Assembly (NCBI RefSeq): GCF_937863485.1
Contig: NZ_CALMFY010000092.1
Location: 1 to 43,709 of the forward strand
From: an uncultured Nostoc sp.
Lineage (GTDB): Bacteria; Cyanobacteriota; Cyanobacteriia; Cyanobacteriales; Nostocaceae
Direction of reading: 5' to 3'
Length of the DNA stretch: 43,709 nt
The number at the start of each line of letters is the position of its first letter. Positions within the stretch are counted from its first letter, which is position 1. Shown piece after piece: positions 34,518 to 43,333 of this stretch. The position numbers and the translations under genes were made by a program. The notes beneath the pieces are model-generated. The model was not told the origin of the DNA, made no database searches, and saw only the letters and a program-made list of their open reading frames with translations.

Positions 34518-34544
34518 ACAGGTCAAGCAAATTGCCTGACCTGT
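34518..34544 (+). terminator. Terminator-like hairpin after tsf
   Basis: ACAGGTCA (34518-34525) pairs with TGACCTGT (34537-34544) and is followed by ATTTTATT. Heptanucleotide repeats (AGTTAGGAGTTAA with its complement, and ATTCATAA units) precede it at 34447-34510. Confidence 0.6.
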
Positions 34545-34670
34545 ATTTTATTAGTAGAGACGCGAAATATCGCATTTAATTTAAAATCTAAAATCCTCTG
34601 GAAAGTTATCCTTAAATAAATTCGTACATTTGTACTATGTAAGAGTTCACATGGGCAAGAACGAAAAGAT

Positions 34671-35549
34671 ATGGCAAGAGCAATCGAGCGAATTGAACGG
34701 GATATTGCAGCATTGAAAGAAGCGATTCGGGCGATCGCAACAGAACTACAAAGCGCTTATGCTAGTTATCTAAACACTTTAGGGCTAGCTGTACGAAAAC
34801 AGTTGATTCTGGCAAGTTACCACCTTTGTACCCAAGGCTATCCCGAAAACTTTCTGCATTTGTCATTGAATCAGCGTCAACAATTGCAACAAGCCATCCG
34901 CAAGTTGGGTCAAGTGGCATCTGAGCAATTACTCACTTGTATTAAAAGTGAGGAAGTAGGGGAAGATGGAACAGATGGAACAGATGAAACAGATGGAACA
35001 GATGGAATAGATGAGAAAGATGGGCAAGATGGGGGAGGAACATCCTCATCTCCTGTGATACTGGGCACATCTACTCCTGAGCCTCTCACCCTCGACACCT
35101 CTAATCCTATAGAACTGGCAAAATGGCAACATAACTTAGAAGAGGTCACGCAAGAGATACTGAAAAAACTTTCGCATGATGCTAATCTTTTATTACAAAA
35201 AGCTGGGGTATTACCCAAAAAATTACCAGAACCGATTTTAGCAGCTGCGGCTGCGGCTGCATCAGAAGCGTCTGCCGAGGTTATGCCAGGGCCACCCAAC
35301 TTATTAAACTTAGTAATTGAAATTGAAAATGAGCAGCAGTCAGAAGATTCTGAACTGACGCAAATCATGGCTATTAACCTGCGGCTAGGGGAAATTGAAT
35401 TTGCTGATGTGACACTCTCCTCTGAGCGCAGGCAAATCCGCAGTATTTTAGTTCAGATCAACAAGCTAGGACGAGAGTATCAAAAAAAACATCGAGAAAG
35501 AGCGATCGCTGAAGCTGAAGCTGCATGGCGTGCTAGTTGGTTTGAATAA
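34671..35549 (+). CDS. Conserved helical protein beside recG, with repeat insertion
   Basis: A 292-residue mostly helical, soluble protein. Its N-terminal part is IERIERDIAALKEAIRAIAT, then YLNTLGLAVRKQLILASYHL and YPENFLHLSLNQRQQLQQAI; its C-terminal part is NLLNLVIEIENEQQSEDSEL, then NLRLGEIEFADVTLSSERRQ and a basic coiled end. Between them, residues about 99-122 are a Gly-Thr-Asp type low-complexity run encoded by eight 9-bp GATGGAACA-like units (34965-35036), followed by a Ser/Pro linker. I do not recognise a named family, although such proteins are common in cyanobacteria. It lies 84 bp before recG in the same direction, which suggests co-expression but does not reveal function. Confidence 0.75.
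   Translation: MARAIERIERDIAALKEAIRAIATELQSAYASYLNTLGLAVRKQLILASYHLCTQGYPENFLHLSLNQRQQLQQAIRKLGQVASEQLLTCIKSEEVGEDGTDGTDETDGTDGIDEKDGQDGGGTSSSPVILGTSTPEPLTLDTSNPIELAKWQHNLEEVTQEILKKLSHDANLLLQKAGVLPKKLPEPILAAAAAAASEASAEVMPGPPNLLNLVIEIENEQQSEDSELTQIMAINLRLGEIEFADVTLSSERRQIRSILVQINKLGREYQKKHRERAIAEAEAAWRASWFE
34965..35036 (+). repeat. Eight 9-bp tandem units inside the coding region
   Basis: The unit GATGGAACA and its variants (GATGAAACA, GATGGAATA, GATGAGAAA, GATGGGCAA, GATGGGGGA) repeat in frame and encode Asp-Gly/Glu-X. The array is in the middle of an otherwise ordinary protein. Confidence 0.85.
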
Positions 35550-35552
35550 AGT

Positions 35553-35627
35553 TATGAGTTATGAATTATGAATTATGAGTTATGAGTAATTTATTCCTAA
35601 CTCCTCACTCCTAACTCCTCACTCTGC
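35553..35627. repeat. Heptanucleotide repeat spacer before recG
   Basis: Runs of GAATTAT/GAGTTAT units are followed by CTAACTCCTCACTC units. These are the short tandemly repeated heptamers of Nostocales. They fill the spacer to recG. Confidence 0.75.
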
Positions 35628-35633
35628 TGACCA

Positions 35634-38120
35634 ATGACTAATGAAAAACCAGACTGGATACGATTGCACAAAGCCTTGGCAATAGAAGCCGAACATGGCT
35701 TTACAGACTTGGTGGGCAGACAGTACCGCTTCAGTGAATTTCTTAGCCTCACTTTGGGCAAATTCCCAACAGGCTTGCCCCAAACTGAACGCCGCCGTTG
35801 GCAAGGACTAGCGGTGCAATTTGCTAGTTATCCACATCTAGCACTGGAAGAAAGACAACACTTAGTAGCAGATACTCGCAGGTATCTCTCCCAACTACAG
35901 CAGGAGGAGCAGGGGGAGCAGGGGAGCAGAGCAGCAGAGGAACAAGGGAGAATTTATCAATCCAAAATCCAAAATCCAAAATCTAAAATTATCCCTGAGG
36001 TGAGTCGGAGGCTTGCCCCAAAAATTGAGCAAAAACTCAGTGATTTACCAGAAATAGGCTTCAAAAAAGCTAATAATTTGGCACGGCTTGGTTTACACAC
36101 TGTCCGCGACTTGCTTTTCTACTATCCTCGTGACCATATTGATTATGCGCGTCAGGTGAATATCCGCGAGTTACAGGCGGGTGAGACGGTGACAATAGTG
36201 GCTACAGTGAAGCGTTGCAACTGCTTTACTAGCCCTAAAAATCAGAAATTATCAATTTTAGAACTGGTCGTAAAAGATAACAGCGGTCAAATCAAAATTG
36301 GTCGTTTTTACGCAGGTACACGCTTTAGCAGTCGCGCTTGGCAAGAAAGTTTAAAACGTCGTTATCCAGTAGGTAGTATTCTGGCGGCGTGTGGGTTGGT
36401 GAAAGAAAGTAAATACGGCTTAACACTGGATAATCCAGAACTAGAGGTTTTGGCAAATCCAGGAGATTCGATTGAGTCGCTGAATATTGGGCGGGTGGTG
36501 CCAATTTATGGACTGACTGAGGGTGTGGTGGCAAATACAGTGCGACAAGCGGTAATTGCTGCTTTGCCCGCTGCAACTCACCTGAAAGACCCTCTGCCAA
36601 ATGGTTTGCGACAGAAGTATGGTTTGATGGAATTGAAAGATGCGATCGCTAACATTCATTTTCCCAGTGATAGCGCCGCCCTACAAGTTGCCCGTCGTCG
36701 CCTAGTCTTTGATGAATTTTTCTACCTACAACTTGGTTTACTGCAACGTCAACAGCAAGCAAGGGCGATTCAAACCAGCGCCATCCTTGTCCCACGAGGT
36801 CAACTTGTCGAGAAGTTTCACGAAATACTGCCTTTTCAACTCACTGGCGCACAGCAACGAGTCCTCAACGACATTCTCAACGATTTACAAAAACCCGTAC
36901 CAATGAATCGTCTGGTGCAAGGCGATGTCGGTTCTGGTAAAACGGTTGTCGCCGTGCTGGCTATCCTCGCAGCAATTCAATCTGGCTACCAAGCGGCGCT
37001 GATGGCTCCCACAGAAGTTTTGGCAGAACAACATTATCGCAAGTTAGTTAGCTGGTTTAATTTACTGCATTTACCAGTGGAATTACTGACAGGCTCCACT
37101 AAAACTGCTAAACGAAGACAAATACATTCTCAGTTAGTAACTGGTGAATTACCCCTGTTAGTGGGAACCCATGCCTTGATTCAAGACCCTGTAAACTTCC
37201 AGCAATTGGGGTTAGTGGTGATCGATGAACAGCATCGTTTTGGGGTAGAACAACGGGCGCGTTTACAGCAAAAAGGCGAGCAACCTCATGTGTTAACTAT
37301 GACAGCTACCCCGATTCCGCGAACTTTAGCACTGACGATACACGGGGATTTGGATGTGAGCCAAATTGATGAGTTACCACCAGGACGACAAAAGATTCAG
37401 ACAACAGTATTATCAGGTCAGCAACGCAACCATGCTTATGACCTCATCCGCCGAGAAATTGCCCAAGGTAGACAAGTTTACGTGGTTTTGCCGTTAGTGG
37501 AAGAATCAGAAAAACTGGATCTGCGATCGGCTGTGGAGGAGCATCAAAAGTTACAGGAAAGCGTTTTTCCCGACTTTCAAGTGGGGCTGCTGCATGGTCG
37601 CATGAGTTCAGCCGATAAGGATGAAGCGATTACCAAATTCCGCGATAACCAAACGCAGGTTCTAGTTTCTACTACCGTTGTTGAGGTTGGTGTAGACGTA
37701 CCTAATGCTACAGTAATGCTCATTGAAAATGCAGAGCGATTTGGCTTATCACAACTGCACCAACTGCGGGGGCGTGTCGGTCGGGGTGCGGCTCAGTCCT
37801 ACTGTCTGTTGATGAGTAGTTCTAGAAGTCCTGATGCTCAACAACGGTTGAAGGTGTTGGAACAATCTCAGGATGGCTTTTTCATCTCCGAAATGGATAT
37901 GCGTTTTCGTGGGCCAGGGCAAGTATTGGGAACTCGCCAATCTGGAGTGCCAGATTTTACCTTAGCCAGCTTGGTTGAGGATGAGGAAGTTTTACTTTTA
38001 GCGCGGCAAGCAGCAGAGAAAATTATAGAGATGGATGTTACTTTAGAGCGTTGGTATTTGATGAAAGAAGAGTTGAAGTATCGGTATGAGCGTTTGATGG
38101 GTGGGGCGATTTTGACTTAA
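35634..38120 (+). CDS. recG: ATP-dependent DNA helicase RecG
   Basis: An 828-residue helicase that rewinds stalled forks and branch-migrates junctions. The wedge (OB-type) domain covers about 145-290. The helicase core has Walker A GDVGSGKT at 430-437, DEQH at 531-534, TATPIPRTLAL and the late motifs TTVVEVGVDVPNATVM and LHQLRGRVGRGAAQSYCLLM, with the RecG tail GTRQSGVPDF. It is longer than typical 680-700-residue RecG because of an N-terminal extension common in cyanobacteria. Within that extension, residues about 88-118 come from repeat DNA: a GAGCAGGG-rich run and four AATCCAA-type heptamers (35959-35986) in frame. The frame is otherwise intact. Confidence 0.95.
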   Translation: MTNEKPDWIRLHKALAIEAEHGFTDLVGRQYRFSEFLSLTLGKFPTGLPQTERRRWQGLAVQFASYPHLALEERQHLVADTRRYLSQLQQEEQGEQGSRAAEEQGRIYQSKIQNPKSKIIPEVSRRLAPKIEQKLSDLPEIGFKKANNLARLGLHTVRDLLFYYPRDHIDYARQVNIRELQAGETVTIVATVKRCNCFTSPKNQKLSILELVVKDNSGQIKIGRFYAGTRFSSRAWQESLKRRYPVGSILAACGLVKESKYGLTLDNPELEVLANPGDSIESLNIGRVVPIYGLTEGVVANTVRQAVIAALPAATHLKDPLPNGLRQKYGLMELKDAIANIHFPSDSAALQVARRRLVFDEFFYLQLGLLQRQQQARAIQTSAILVPRGQLVEKFHEILPFQLTGAQQRVLNDILNDLQKPVPMNRLVQGDVGSGKTVVAVLAILAAIQSGYQAALMAPTEVLAEQHYRKLVSWFNLLHLPVELLTGSTKTAKRRQIHSQLVTGELPLLVGTHALIQDPVNFQQLGLVVIDEQHRFGVEQRARLQQKGEQPHVLTMTATPIPRTLALTIHGDLDVSQIDELPPGRQKIQTTVLSGQQRNHAYDLIRREIAQGRQVYVVLPLVEESEKLDLRSAVEEHQKLQESVFPDFQVGLLHGRMSSADKDEAITKFRDNQTQVLVSTTVVEVGVDVPNATVMLIENAERFGLSQLHQLRGRVGRGAAQSYCLLMSSSRSPDAQQRLKVLEQSQDGFFISEMDMRFRGPGQVLGTRQSGVPDFTLASLVEDEEVLLLARQAAEKIIEMDVTLERWYLMKEELKYRYERLMGGAILT
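35901..35988 (+). repeat. Intergenic-type repeats inside recG
   Basis: CAGGAGGAGCAGGGGGAGCA-type units are followed by three AATCCAA and one AATCTAA heptamers. The heptamers are of the kind found between genes in Nostoc (compare the TTTAAAATCCAAAATTG near 41290). They encode QSKIQNPKSK without breaking the frame. Confidence 0.8.
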
Positions 38121-38385
38121 TATATAATAATTCTGAAGTAGAGGACTAACCCGCCCTAACCATCCCCTAACACGCATAACCCTTTGATTCCCTGTAGCGA
38201 TCGCTTTGGGGAATTGTGATTTAGTGGGGTTATCTCAGTAGGAAATCGCGTTATTTGTATCAGGTTTGTAGTGCTAGCGATTAAATAATTTAACTGTCAC
38301 GCCGCCCTAAAAACAATATTTATCGGTGTTTGAGGATATTGAATCAAAGGAGAAAGTAAAATTGTAGGAGTTCAATACAAGGAAA

Positions 38386-38733
38386 ATGACTGATACACCC
38401 GAATATTTCCCTAACCGAATAGACCGTATTGAACAAATAATCTTGGGGTTGGCACAAAGACAAACTAGTACACAAGAACAATTAGACAATTTAACCATTA
38501 GACAAGCTAACACACAGGCACAACTGGATGAACTAAGCCAAGAAATGAGAGAGCTAACCAGTAACGTTAACCGTGTTTTGGGTCGTAGTGCAATTTTGGA
38601 TGATGTGTTACTTGAATTACGTGATAGCCATGAACAACATCAACGTAATTTTGAAGAACATCAGCGCACCACAAACGCGGCATTACAAAGTCTTGAGTCT
38701 ATCTTGTTGCAGTTGATTAGAAATAATTCTTGA
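38386..38733 (+). CDS. Coiled-coil protein of unknown function
   Basis: A 115-residue protein that is almost entirely heptad-like: RIDRIEQIILGLAQRQTSTQ, EQLDNLTIRQANTQAQLDEL, SQEMRELTSNVNRVLGRSAI, then HQRNFEEHQRTTNAALQSLE. It has no membrane segment or catalytic motif. Similar short coiled-coil proteins are frequent in Nostocales. It should form a dimeric or trimeric rod. The sequence does not tell more. It stands alone after recG; a 38755-38787 hairpin downstream (GACCGCAGGTA with a one-mismatch partner) may end its transcript. Confidence 0.75.
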   Translation: MTDTPEYFPNRIDRIEQIILGLAQRQTSTQEQLDNLTIRQANTQAQLDELSQEMRELTSNVNRVLGRSAILDDVLLELRDSHEQHQRNFEEHQRTTNAALQSLESILLQLIRNNS

Positions 38734-38796
38734 AATGCGATTGTTGGAGTTAACGACCGCAGGTAGCGTGTAAGAATACCTACGGTCAAACTTAAG

Positions 38797-38912
38797 TTAC
38801 TTAGTATCCTCTTTCTCGTTAGATGTTTGCAGTAAATAACGTACACCCATAGGCGATACGCTTACAGCTACAGGAATAAAATCAGGGTGTAAAATCGCCC
38901 ATAAGGGAGTTA
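38797..38912 (-). pseudogene. Possible gene remnant cut at the IS630 edge
   Basis: From the IS edge leftwards, the minus strand reads ITPLWAILHPDFIPVAVSVS, then PMGVRYLLQTSNEKEDTK and a stop, without a start codon. It looks like a C-terminal coding fragment, but the joined sequence on the other side of the IS gives no clear continuation. I cannot name it, and it may be chance. Confidence 0.3.
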
Positions 38913-40106
38913 TATAGCAATCCTGAATGATTCGTGAGAAAATACGGAAGAAAAATGTAAGTAATATTTGCGACCAAGGAGGGGTAGTAGTAATGTGGAT
39001 GCGTTAGCAAAGCTCACCGTTCGCGGAGCGTCTCGTAGAGAAGGTATCGCTAACAGAGTTTATCGAACAGAGCCAAGACAAACGTGAGGTAAAACGAGCG
39101 ATTGCAGTCAAGATGTTACTCTCAGGACACAAGCATGAGGCGATTATGCCAATACTGGGCGTTTCGTCTGGTTTTCTCAGTAAGTATAAAAAGGCATTTT
39201 TTCTTCATGGAGTTGAGGGTTTAAAGCTAGCACATAAAGGAAGTATTGGAATTTTAAACCAACAGCAACGTGTAGAGATAATGGAATGGCTTTTAACAAA
39301 AGAATCATCGACTCTTAATGAATTAGAGTACTATATTTCATCCAAGTATGGGGAAGATTCGAGTCCAAGCAAAGCTACTACGATCTATTTAAAGAAGCAC
39401 GTATTAGTTGGAAAAAAACTCAAGCTCATAATCCTAAATATGACGCAAAGCAGGTAGCTTTAAAAAAAAAAGAGATTTGTGATTTATTGTCGGCGCGACG
39501 AGCCGAAATAGAGCGGAGCCGGAGACGCTCCGCCTCCGGTCTGGAAGGCTAGTTGTATTTATGATTGATGAATGTCATTTGCTGTGGGGTGACATAAGTG
39601 GATATGTTTAGGGTCAGACTAGTGAGCGGATATCAATTCCAGTTGTCAACGCTCGTTATAAACAAACATATTTTGGTGCATTCGACTACAAAATAATCAT
39701 ATTTTATAACTTATGAGGCAAAAAAAGGTGACTCTGAAAATACGATTAATTTTTTAGAATACCTTAAGTCAAAACGTCGTGGAACTAAACGTTTAATTAT
39801 TTGGGATGGTGCTAGCGCGTCCCCGTTCTCAGCAAATTAAAGATTATTTAGACTGCTTAAATCGGGAGTTCAAGCCAGAACAATGGTTGGTAACTTGTGA
39901 GAGGTTTGCCCCAAACGCCCCACAACAGAATCCTGTAGAAGATATCTGGCTGCAAGCAAAAAGATTGATTCGAGAATTTTATTTTTTCTGTCATTCTTTC
40001 TCTGTTGTTAAAGGTTTATTTGAATTGGCGATCAATTGTCAAATTTTTGACTTTCCTAAGCTCGATGAATCTGGTGTTTTCTCACGAATGATTTAGGACT
40101 GCTATA
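38913..40106 (+). mobile_element. IS630-type insertion sequence, inactive
   Basis: About 1194 bp. Terminal inverted repeats of 30 bp (38913-38942 and 40077-40106) match in 27 positions (TATAGCA.TCCT start, ATTCGTGAGAAAA end). TA lies at both edges, as expected for IS630/Tc1-type target choice. Its single transposase gene is broken by stops, a shift and two repeat insertions. The right end is 2 bp from the stop codon of the aminotransferase gene. Confidence 0.88.
38993..40096 (+). pseudogene. IS630 transposase, degenerate
   Basis: A Shine-Dalgarno AAGGAGG (38976-38982) precedes the ATG at 38993. After four codons comes an in-frame TAG at the start of a palindromic insertion, then the same frame resumes with SLTEFIEQSQDKREVKRAIA and the helix-turn-helix region SGHKHEAIMPILGVSSGFLS. 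A frameshift near 39380 leads to EARISWKKTQAHNPKYDAKQ. A second palindromic insertion lies near 39513-39543. The DDE residues are still readable: D in FMIDECHLLWGD, D in LIIWDGAS, E in QQNPVEDIWLQAK. A TGG-to-TAG change sits before GQTSERISIPVVN and at least one more stop follows. No active protein can result. Confidence 0.88.
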
Positions 40107-40108
40107 GA

Positions 40109-41287
40109 TTAAGCTGAGAGCAACCCCTTTAGCACCTTTGCCAAATACTCATACTGTTCTGGTGTATTGTAAATCTGCGCCGAAATCCTTACCAACAGCC
40201 GAGGTTTTTCCTGCCACGGGATCAATTGCACTTGAATACCAAACTTATCAAACAACTCATCGTGTACAGCCATAAAATCACGGTTTTCCAAAGTTGCAGG
40301 CATTGGCACAACCGCCATTGAACCAATCATCTCCTCTGGACAAGACGGCTGCACTTCCAGCGCTTCACAAAGTAGCCGTCTTCCCTGCAACACTAGCTGG
40401 TGATTTTGCTGCATCAATTCTGTCCACCCACCAGGTAGCAACGAACCCATAAAAGCGATCGCTTCTGCTACACACATATAAGCTGTAGGATCGTCTGTAC
40501 CTGTCCAGTCAAATTCCAACTGAAAGCAGGTTTTATCAGTACGTGGCGAATTTGTCCCGTGGCTAATTGTCAGAGGACGAATTTCTAACTGTTTATCTCG
40601 TCGCACATACAAAAATGCTGCCCCTTTTGGCGCACACAGCCATTTATGACAATTCCCGGTGTAATAAGTTGCGCCAATTTCTTCCAAATTGAGGGGAATC
40701 ATCCCAGGTGCATGGGCACCATCTACCAATGTATTTACACCCCGTTGTCGCAACTCCTTCACCAACTCTTGGATTGGGAAAATTAGCCCTGTTTGACTGG
40801 TAACATGATCCAAAAGTGCTAATCGTGTTTTTGGTGTAACTCGCTCAATTACTGCTGCCACTACTTGCTGCGGCGAGTCAATGGGGAAAGGAATTTTTGC
40901 CACCACCACCCGCGCCCCAGTGCGACTGGCAACAAAATCAAGTGCATTGCGGCAAGCATTATATTCGTGGTTGGTTGTGAGTATTTCGTCTTCTGATGAA
41001 AACGTCAGCGACCTTAACACCGAGTTAACACCAGTCGTCGCATTGGGGACAAATACCAAATCTTGGACATCAGCACCCACAAACGCCGCCAGCTTACTTC
41101 TGGCATCGTCTAGCAACGGTTCCCATTCTCTACCAAAAAAGCGTAAGGGTTCTTGTTCTAGCTGCGATCGCAGTCTTTGTTGAACTGCCAGCACTTGTTT
41201 AGGACAAGCACCAAAAGACCCATGATTCAGAAACGTTACAGCCGGGTCAAGCGACCATAAATTTCTGACGGATAATCTAGAACCCAA
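40109..41287 (-). CDS. Class V aminotransferase-fold PLP enzyme (isopenicillin N epimerase-like)
   Basis: A 392-residue PLP enzyme. It begins FLNHGSFGACPKQVLAVQQR (19-38), has the phosphate-binding region PNATTGVNSVLRSL, the cofactor aspartate in TLVDGAHAPGM (D189) and the Schiff-base lysine in GNCHKWLCAPKG (K215). FDWTGTDDPTAYMCVAEAIA and the C-terminal RISAQIYNTPEQYEYLAKVL complete the domain. The HGSFG start and the HKW-PKG block are typical of the CefD/isopenicillin N epimerase-like branch, which also includes cysteine-lyase-like enzymes. The natural substrate here is unknown; beta-lactam synthesis is not implied. The stop codon lies directly beside the IS630 end, so the last few codons should be compared with relatives. 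Confidence 0.9.
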   Translation of the reverse strand: MGSRLSVRNLWSLDPAVTFLNHGSFGACPKQVLAVQQRLRSQLEQEPLRFFGREWEPLLDDARSKLAAFVGADVQDLVFVPNATTGVNSVLRSLTFSSEDEILTTNHEYNACRNALDFVASRTGARVVVAKIPFPIDSPQQVVAAVIERVTPKTRLALLDHVTSQTGLIFPIQELVKELRQRGVNTLVDGAHAPGMIPLNLEEIGATYYTGNCHKWLCAPKGAAFLYVRRDKQLEIRPLTISHGTNSPRTDKTCFQLEFDWTGTDDPTAYMCVAEAIAFMGSLLPGGWTELMQQNHQLVLQGRRLLCEALEVQPSCPEEMIGSMAVVPMPATLENRDFMAVHDELFDKFGIQVQLIPWQEKPRLLVRISAQIYNTPEQYEYLAKVLKGLLSA

Positions 41288-41311
41288 AATTTAAAATCCA
41301 AAATTGCTAAA

Positions 41312-41383
<72 letters not shown>

Positions 41384-41523
41384 TCACTCACGATTTATAA
41401 TATTACGACTAAAAATAAGATTTGGCAAGTACTTTCGCCAATATTCTTTTAGATGCTTAATTATAGAATTTTGCAACCAAAATCCATTCAGCAACTCAAG
41501 CAGAGACTTTTAAATACTAATAT

Positions 41524-42075
41524 CTACTGTAATCCCATTCGTAATTCAACCAGACGCTGCCGTGCCTTAGCATCAATGCCATTAGCTAAAAACCTACTCT
41601 TAGATTGTTTGCGCGTATGATACTTCTGTCGCATCCGACAGACGGTAGCTTCCACTTCCCCACAGAGTTGTTGTGCCGACAACCATTCAGCCCCATACCC
41701 TTGTATCATCAACTGCTGTGCCCGATCTGATGTAGCAACAATCACACGAGAAATCAAAGACTGAGCTATTTGCTGGCGCATAGACGCACAAGATTTTTCA
41801 ATATAAGTATCTGCTGTCTGCCCAAAATCAGTGTAATAAACAGATAAATGCTCAGTAATTATTTCTTTATTACTAGAGGAGTTTTGATATTGGGCATCAA
41901 AAACTATTTGAGTTGCATAACCTTGAAACGCACTATAGCCAGCCATTGCTTCCACAAGTTCACCCCGTGCTGCCTCTAGCCCAACACTATCACGCGTTTT
42001 TTTAAGGCAAGGCCAAGCGCCAATTATATTGTAGCCGTCTACTAACAAAACGGCTTGGAGTATAGAACGGGGCAT
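41524..42075 (-). CDS. NYN-domain protein, YacP/Rae1-like
   Basis: A 183-residue protein of the PIN-like NYN nuclease group. LLVDGYNIIGAWPCLK (10-25) carries the first acidic residue, and the core continues with ARGELVEAMAGYSAFQGYAT, QIVFDAQYQ and TADTYIEK, then VIVATSDRAQQLMIQGYGAE and WLSAQQL. These give the usual acidic quartet D13, D60, D89 and D116 by pattern. In Bacillus, YacP (Rae1) cuts mRNA in the ribosomal A site, and the cyanobacterial and plastid homologues are less studied. The basic C-terminal helix (KYHTRKQSKSRFLANG) could contact RNA. Cytoplasmic, single gene. Confidence 0.88.
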   Translation of the reverse strand: MPRSILQAVLLVDGYNIIGAWPCLKKTRDSVGLEAARGELVEAMAGYSAFQGYATQIVFDAQYQNSSSNKEIITEHLSVYYTDFGQTADTYIEKSCASMRQQIAQSLISRVIVATSDRAQQLMIQGYGAEWLSAQQLCGEVEATVCRMRQKYHTRKQSKSRFLANGIDAKARQRLVELRMGLQ

Positions 42076-42222
42076 GGTTTTTAATCACAATTTTCTAGAG
42101 TTAACAAAATTCATTCATAAGTTTTATAATAATTGATGCATTGTCTGTAACACTATGTTACACAAAATAAAAAATACGGCAGCCTCATAAAACTAAAACC
42201 TAAGACAGACGCACCAACTTAA

Positions 42223-42249
42223 AACGCGCCTTTGTTTAAAAGGCGCGTT
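42223..42249 (-). terminator. Terminator of the ECF-type ATPase gene
   Basis: AACGCGCCTTT (42223-42233) pairs perfectly with 42239-42249 across a five-base loop. Read on the minus strand it is followed by TTTT and lies 121 bp after the ATPase gene. The rest of 42076-42369 holds nothing else I can support. Confidence 0.65.
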
Positions 42250-42369
42250 ACAGTTCTTTTTCAGTAATGGTGAAAATGAAGAGTACTAAGTTAAAAGACC
42301 ACCAATAAAAGGCGGAGCATGTACTGGGTGTGAAAGTCCTGAGTACTTTTTACTTCACTGGGCACTTAA

Positions 42370-43047
42370 TTAAGAGGCTTCGCTGTGTACCTGCATCAGA
42401 CGTTGTTTGAGGCGTTGGGCTTCACCCTTATCTACCAGAGAGCCTTCTTCTAGTAAGAAAGCGCCGTCACAGTAATTTAACTCGTCTAATCGATGTGTCA
42501 CCCACAGGGCTGTAATACCTCGACTTTTGACCAGACGGCGGACACCAGCAACTAAATCCAACTGACTATCTGGATCTAGTAAAGCAGTGGGTTCATCTAA
42601 TAATAAGACTTCGCAGCGACGGGCGATCGCACCTGCGATCGCTACTCGCTGTTTTTGTCCCCCAGAGAGCGCATAGATGGGGCGTCGTTGGAAGGCAAGC
42701 AAATTCACCGCCCCTAGCGCCTCCTCAACCCTTGCTCTGGTGGCAGCAGGTGGCAACTTTTCTTCCACCAATCCAAAAGCCACATCAGCACCAACCGTTG
42801 GCATCACCAGTTGATGATCTGGATTTTGGAAGACAAAGCCAACGGGGTGCAAAACCCGAATTTTCCCGGACTCAGGAGCTAATAACCCCGCCAGCAGTCT
42901 AAGTAACGTTGATTTCCCGCTACCATTTGTACCCAAGAGCATCCAAAACTCACCCTTGGGTACTTCTAAAGAGCAAGATTTGATCACTTTCTCTCCATTA
43001 GGCCAACTGAAATTTAAATCCTTGACCTCAATGCCCACTTGAGCCAT
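42370..43047 (-). CDS. ECF/cobalt-type ABC transporter ATPase
   Basis: A 225-residue ATPase with Walker A GTNGSGKST at 39-47, a Q-loop FVFQNPDHQLVMPTVGADVA near 71-90, signature LSGGQ at 127-131, Walker B LLLDEPT at 148-154 and the switch region WVTHR. The FQNPDHQL and DVAFGL segments are typical of energy-coupling-factor (CbiO/EcfA) type ATPases, which work with a membrane T-component and a substrate-binding S-component for vitamins or metals. Those partners are not in this window. It starts 13 bp after the stop of the UPF0367 gene, so the two are co-transcribed, with the UPF0367 gene first. Confidence 0.9.
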   Translation of the reverse strand: MAQVGIEVKDLNFSWPNGEKVIKSCSLEVPKGEFWMLLGTNGSGKSTLLRLLAGLLAPESGKIRVLHPVGFVFQNPDHQLVMPTVGADVAFGLVEEKLPPAATRARVEEALGAVNLLAFQRRPIYALSGGQKQRVAIAGAIARRCEVLLLDEPTALLDPDSQLDLVAGVRRLVKSRGITALWVTHRLDELNYCDGAFLLEEGSLVDKGEAQRLKQRLMQVHSEAS

Positions 43048-43060
43048 TTGTCAACCTTGG

Positions 43061-43333
43061 TTACTCAGCAGCTACAGCGAAAAAGCCAGGTGGTCTGCCA
43101 CCACCAGGGGTTGTACCATCTTTCTGAACAATCTGCACCCCAGAAATTTCACTAGCGCGGACAGCAATTTTTTTCTCTGTCTTGCCCTCGCACTTGAGTT
43201 CTACAATGTCAGGGTTCCCAGAACGGATTGCTGCCAAAATTAGCTGATAGACAGCCTCAGCATCCTCTGCTGACTTACGTTGTACTGAGATCGGGAAAGC
43301 AGTGTTTCTGATGCTTAAATCGATGGTAAACAT
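43061..43333 (-). CDS. UPF0367-family protein
   Basis: A 90-residue protein that matches the cyanobacterial UPF0367 family as I remember it: MFTIDLSIRNTAFPISVQRK, SAEDAEAVYQLILAAIRSGN, ELKCEGKTEKKIAVRASEIS and a final GGGRPPGFFAVAAE. Function is unknown. It is small, soluble and full length. It is the first gene of a two-gene unit with the ECF-type ATPase and is divergent from psbD, with a 321-bp intergenic region between them. Confidence 0.85.
   Translation of the reverse strand: MFTIDLSIRNTAFPISVQRKSAEDAEAVYQLILAAIRSGNPDIVELKCEGKTEKKIAVRASEISGVQIVQKDGTTPGGGRPPGFFAVAAE

Noticed and set aside
1067..40096. Amber (TAG) recoding, because TAG interrupts the DUF5677-like, YoeB-like, AraC-like and IS630 genes
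   Set aside because: Three of these also show truncation, frameshift or repeat insertion, the YoeB copy has a TAA as well, and core genes show no internal TAG. Decay explains it better.
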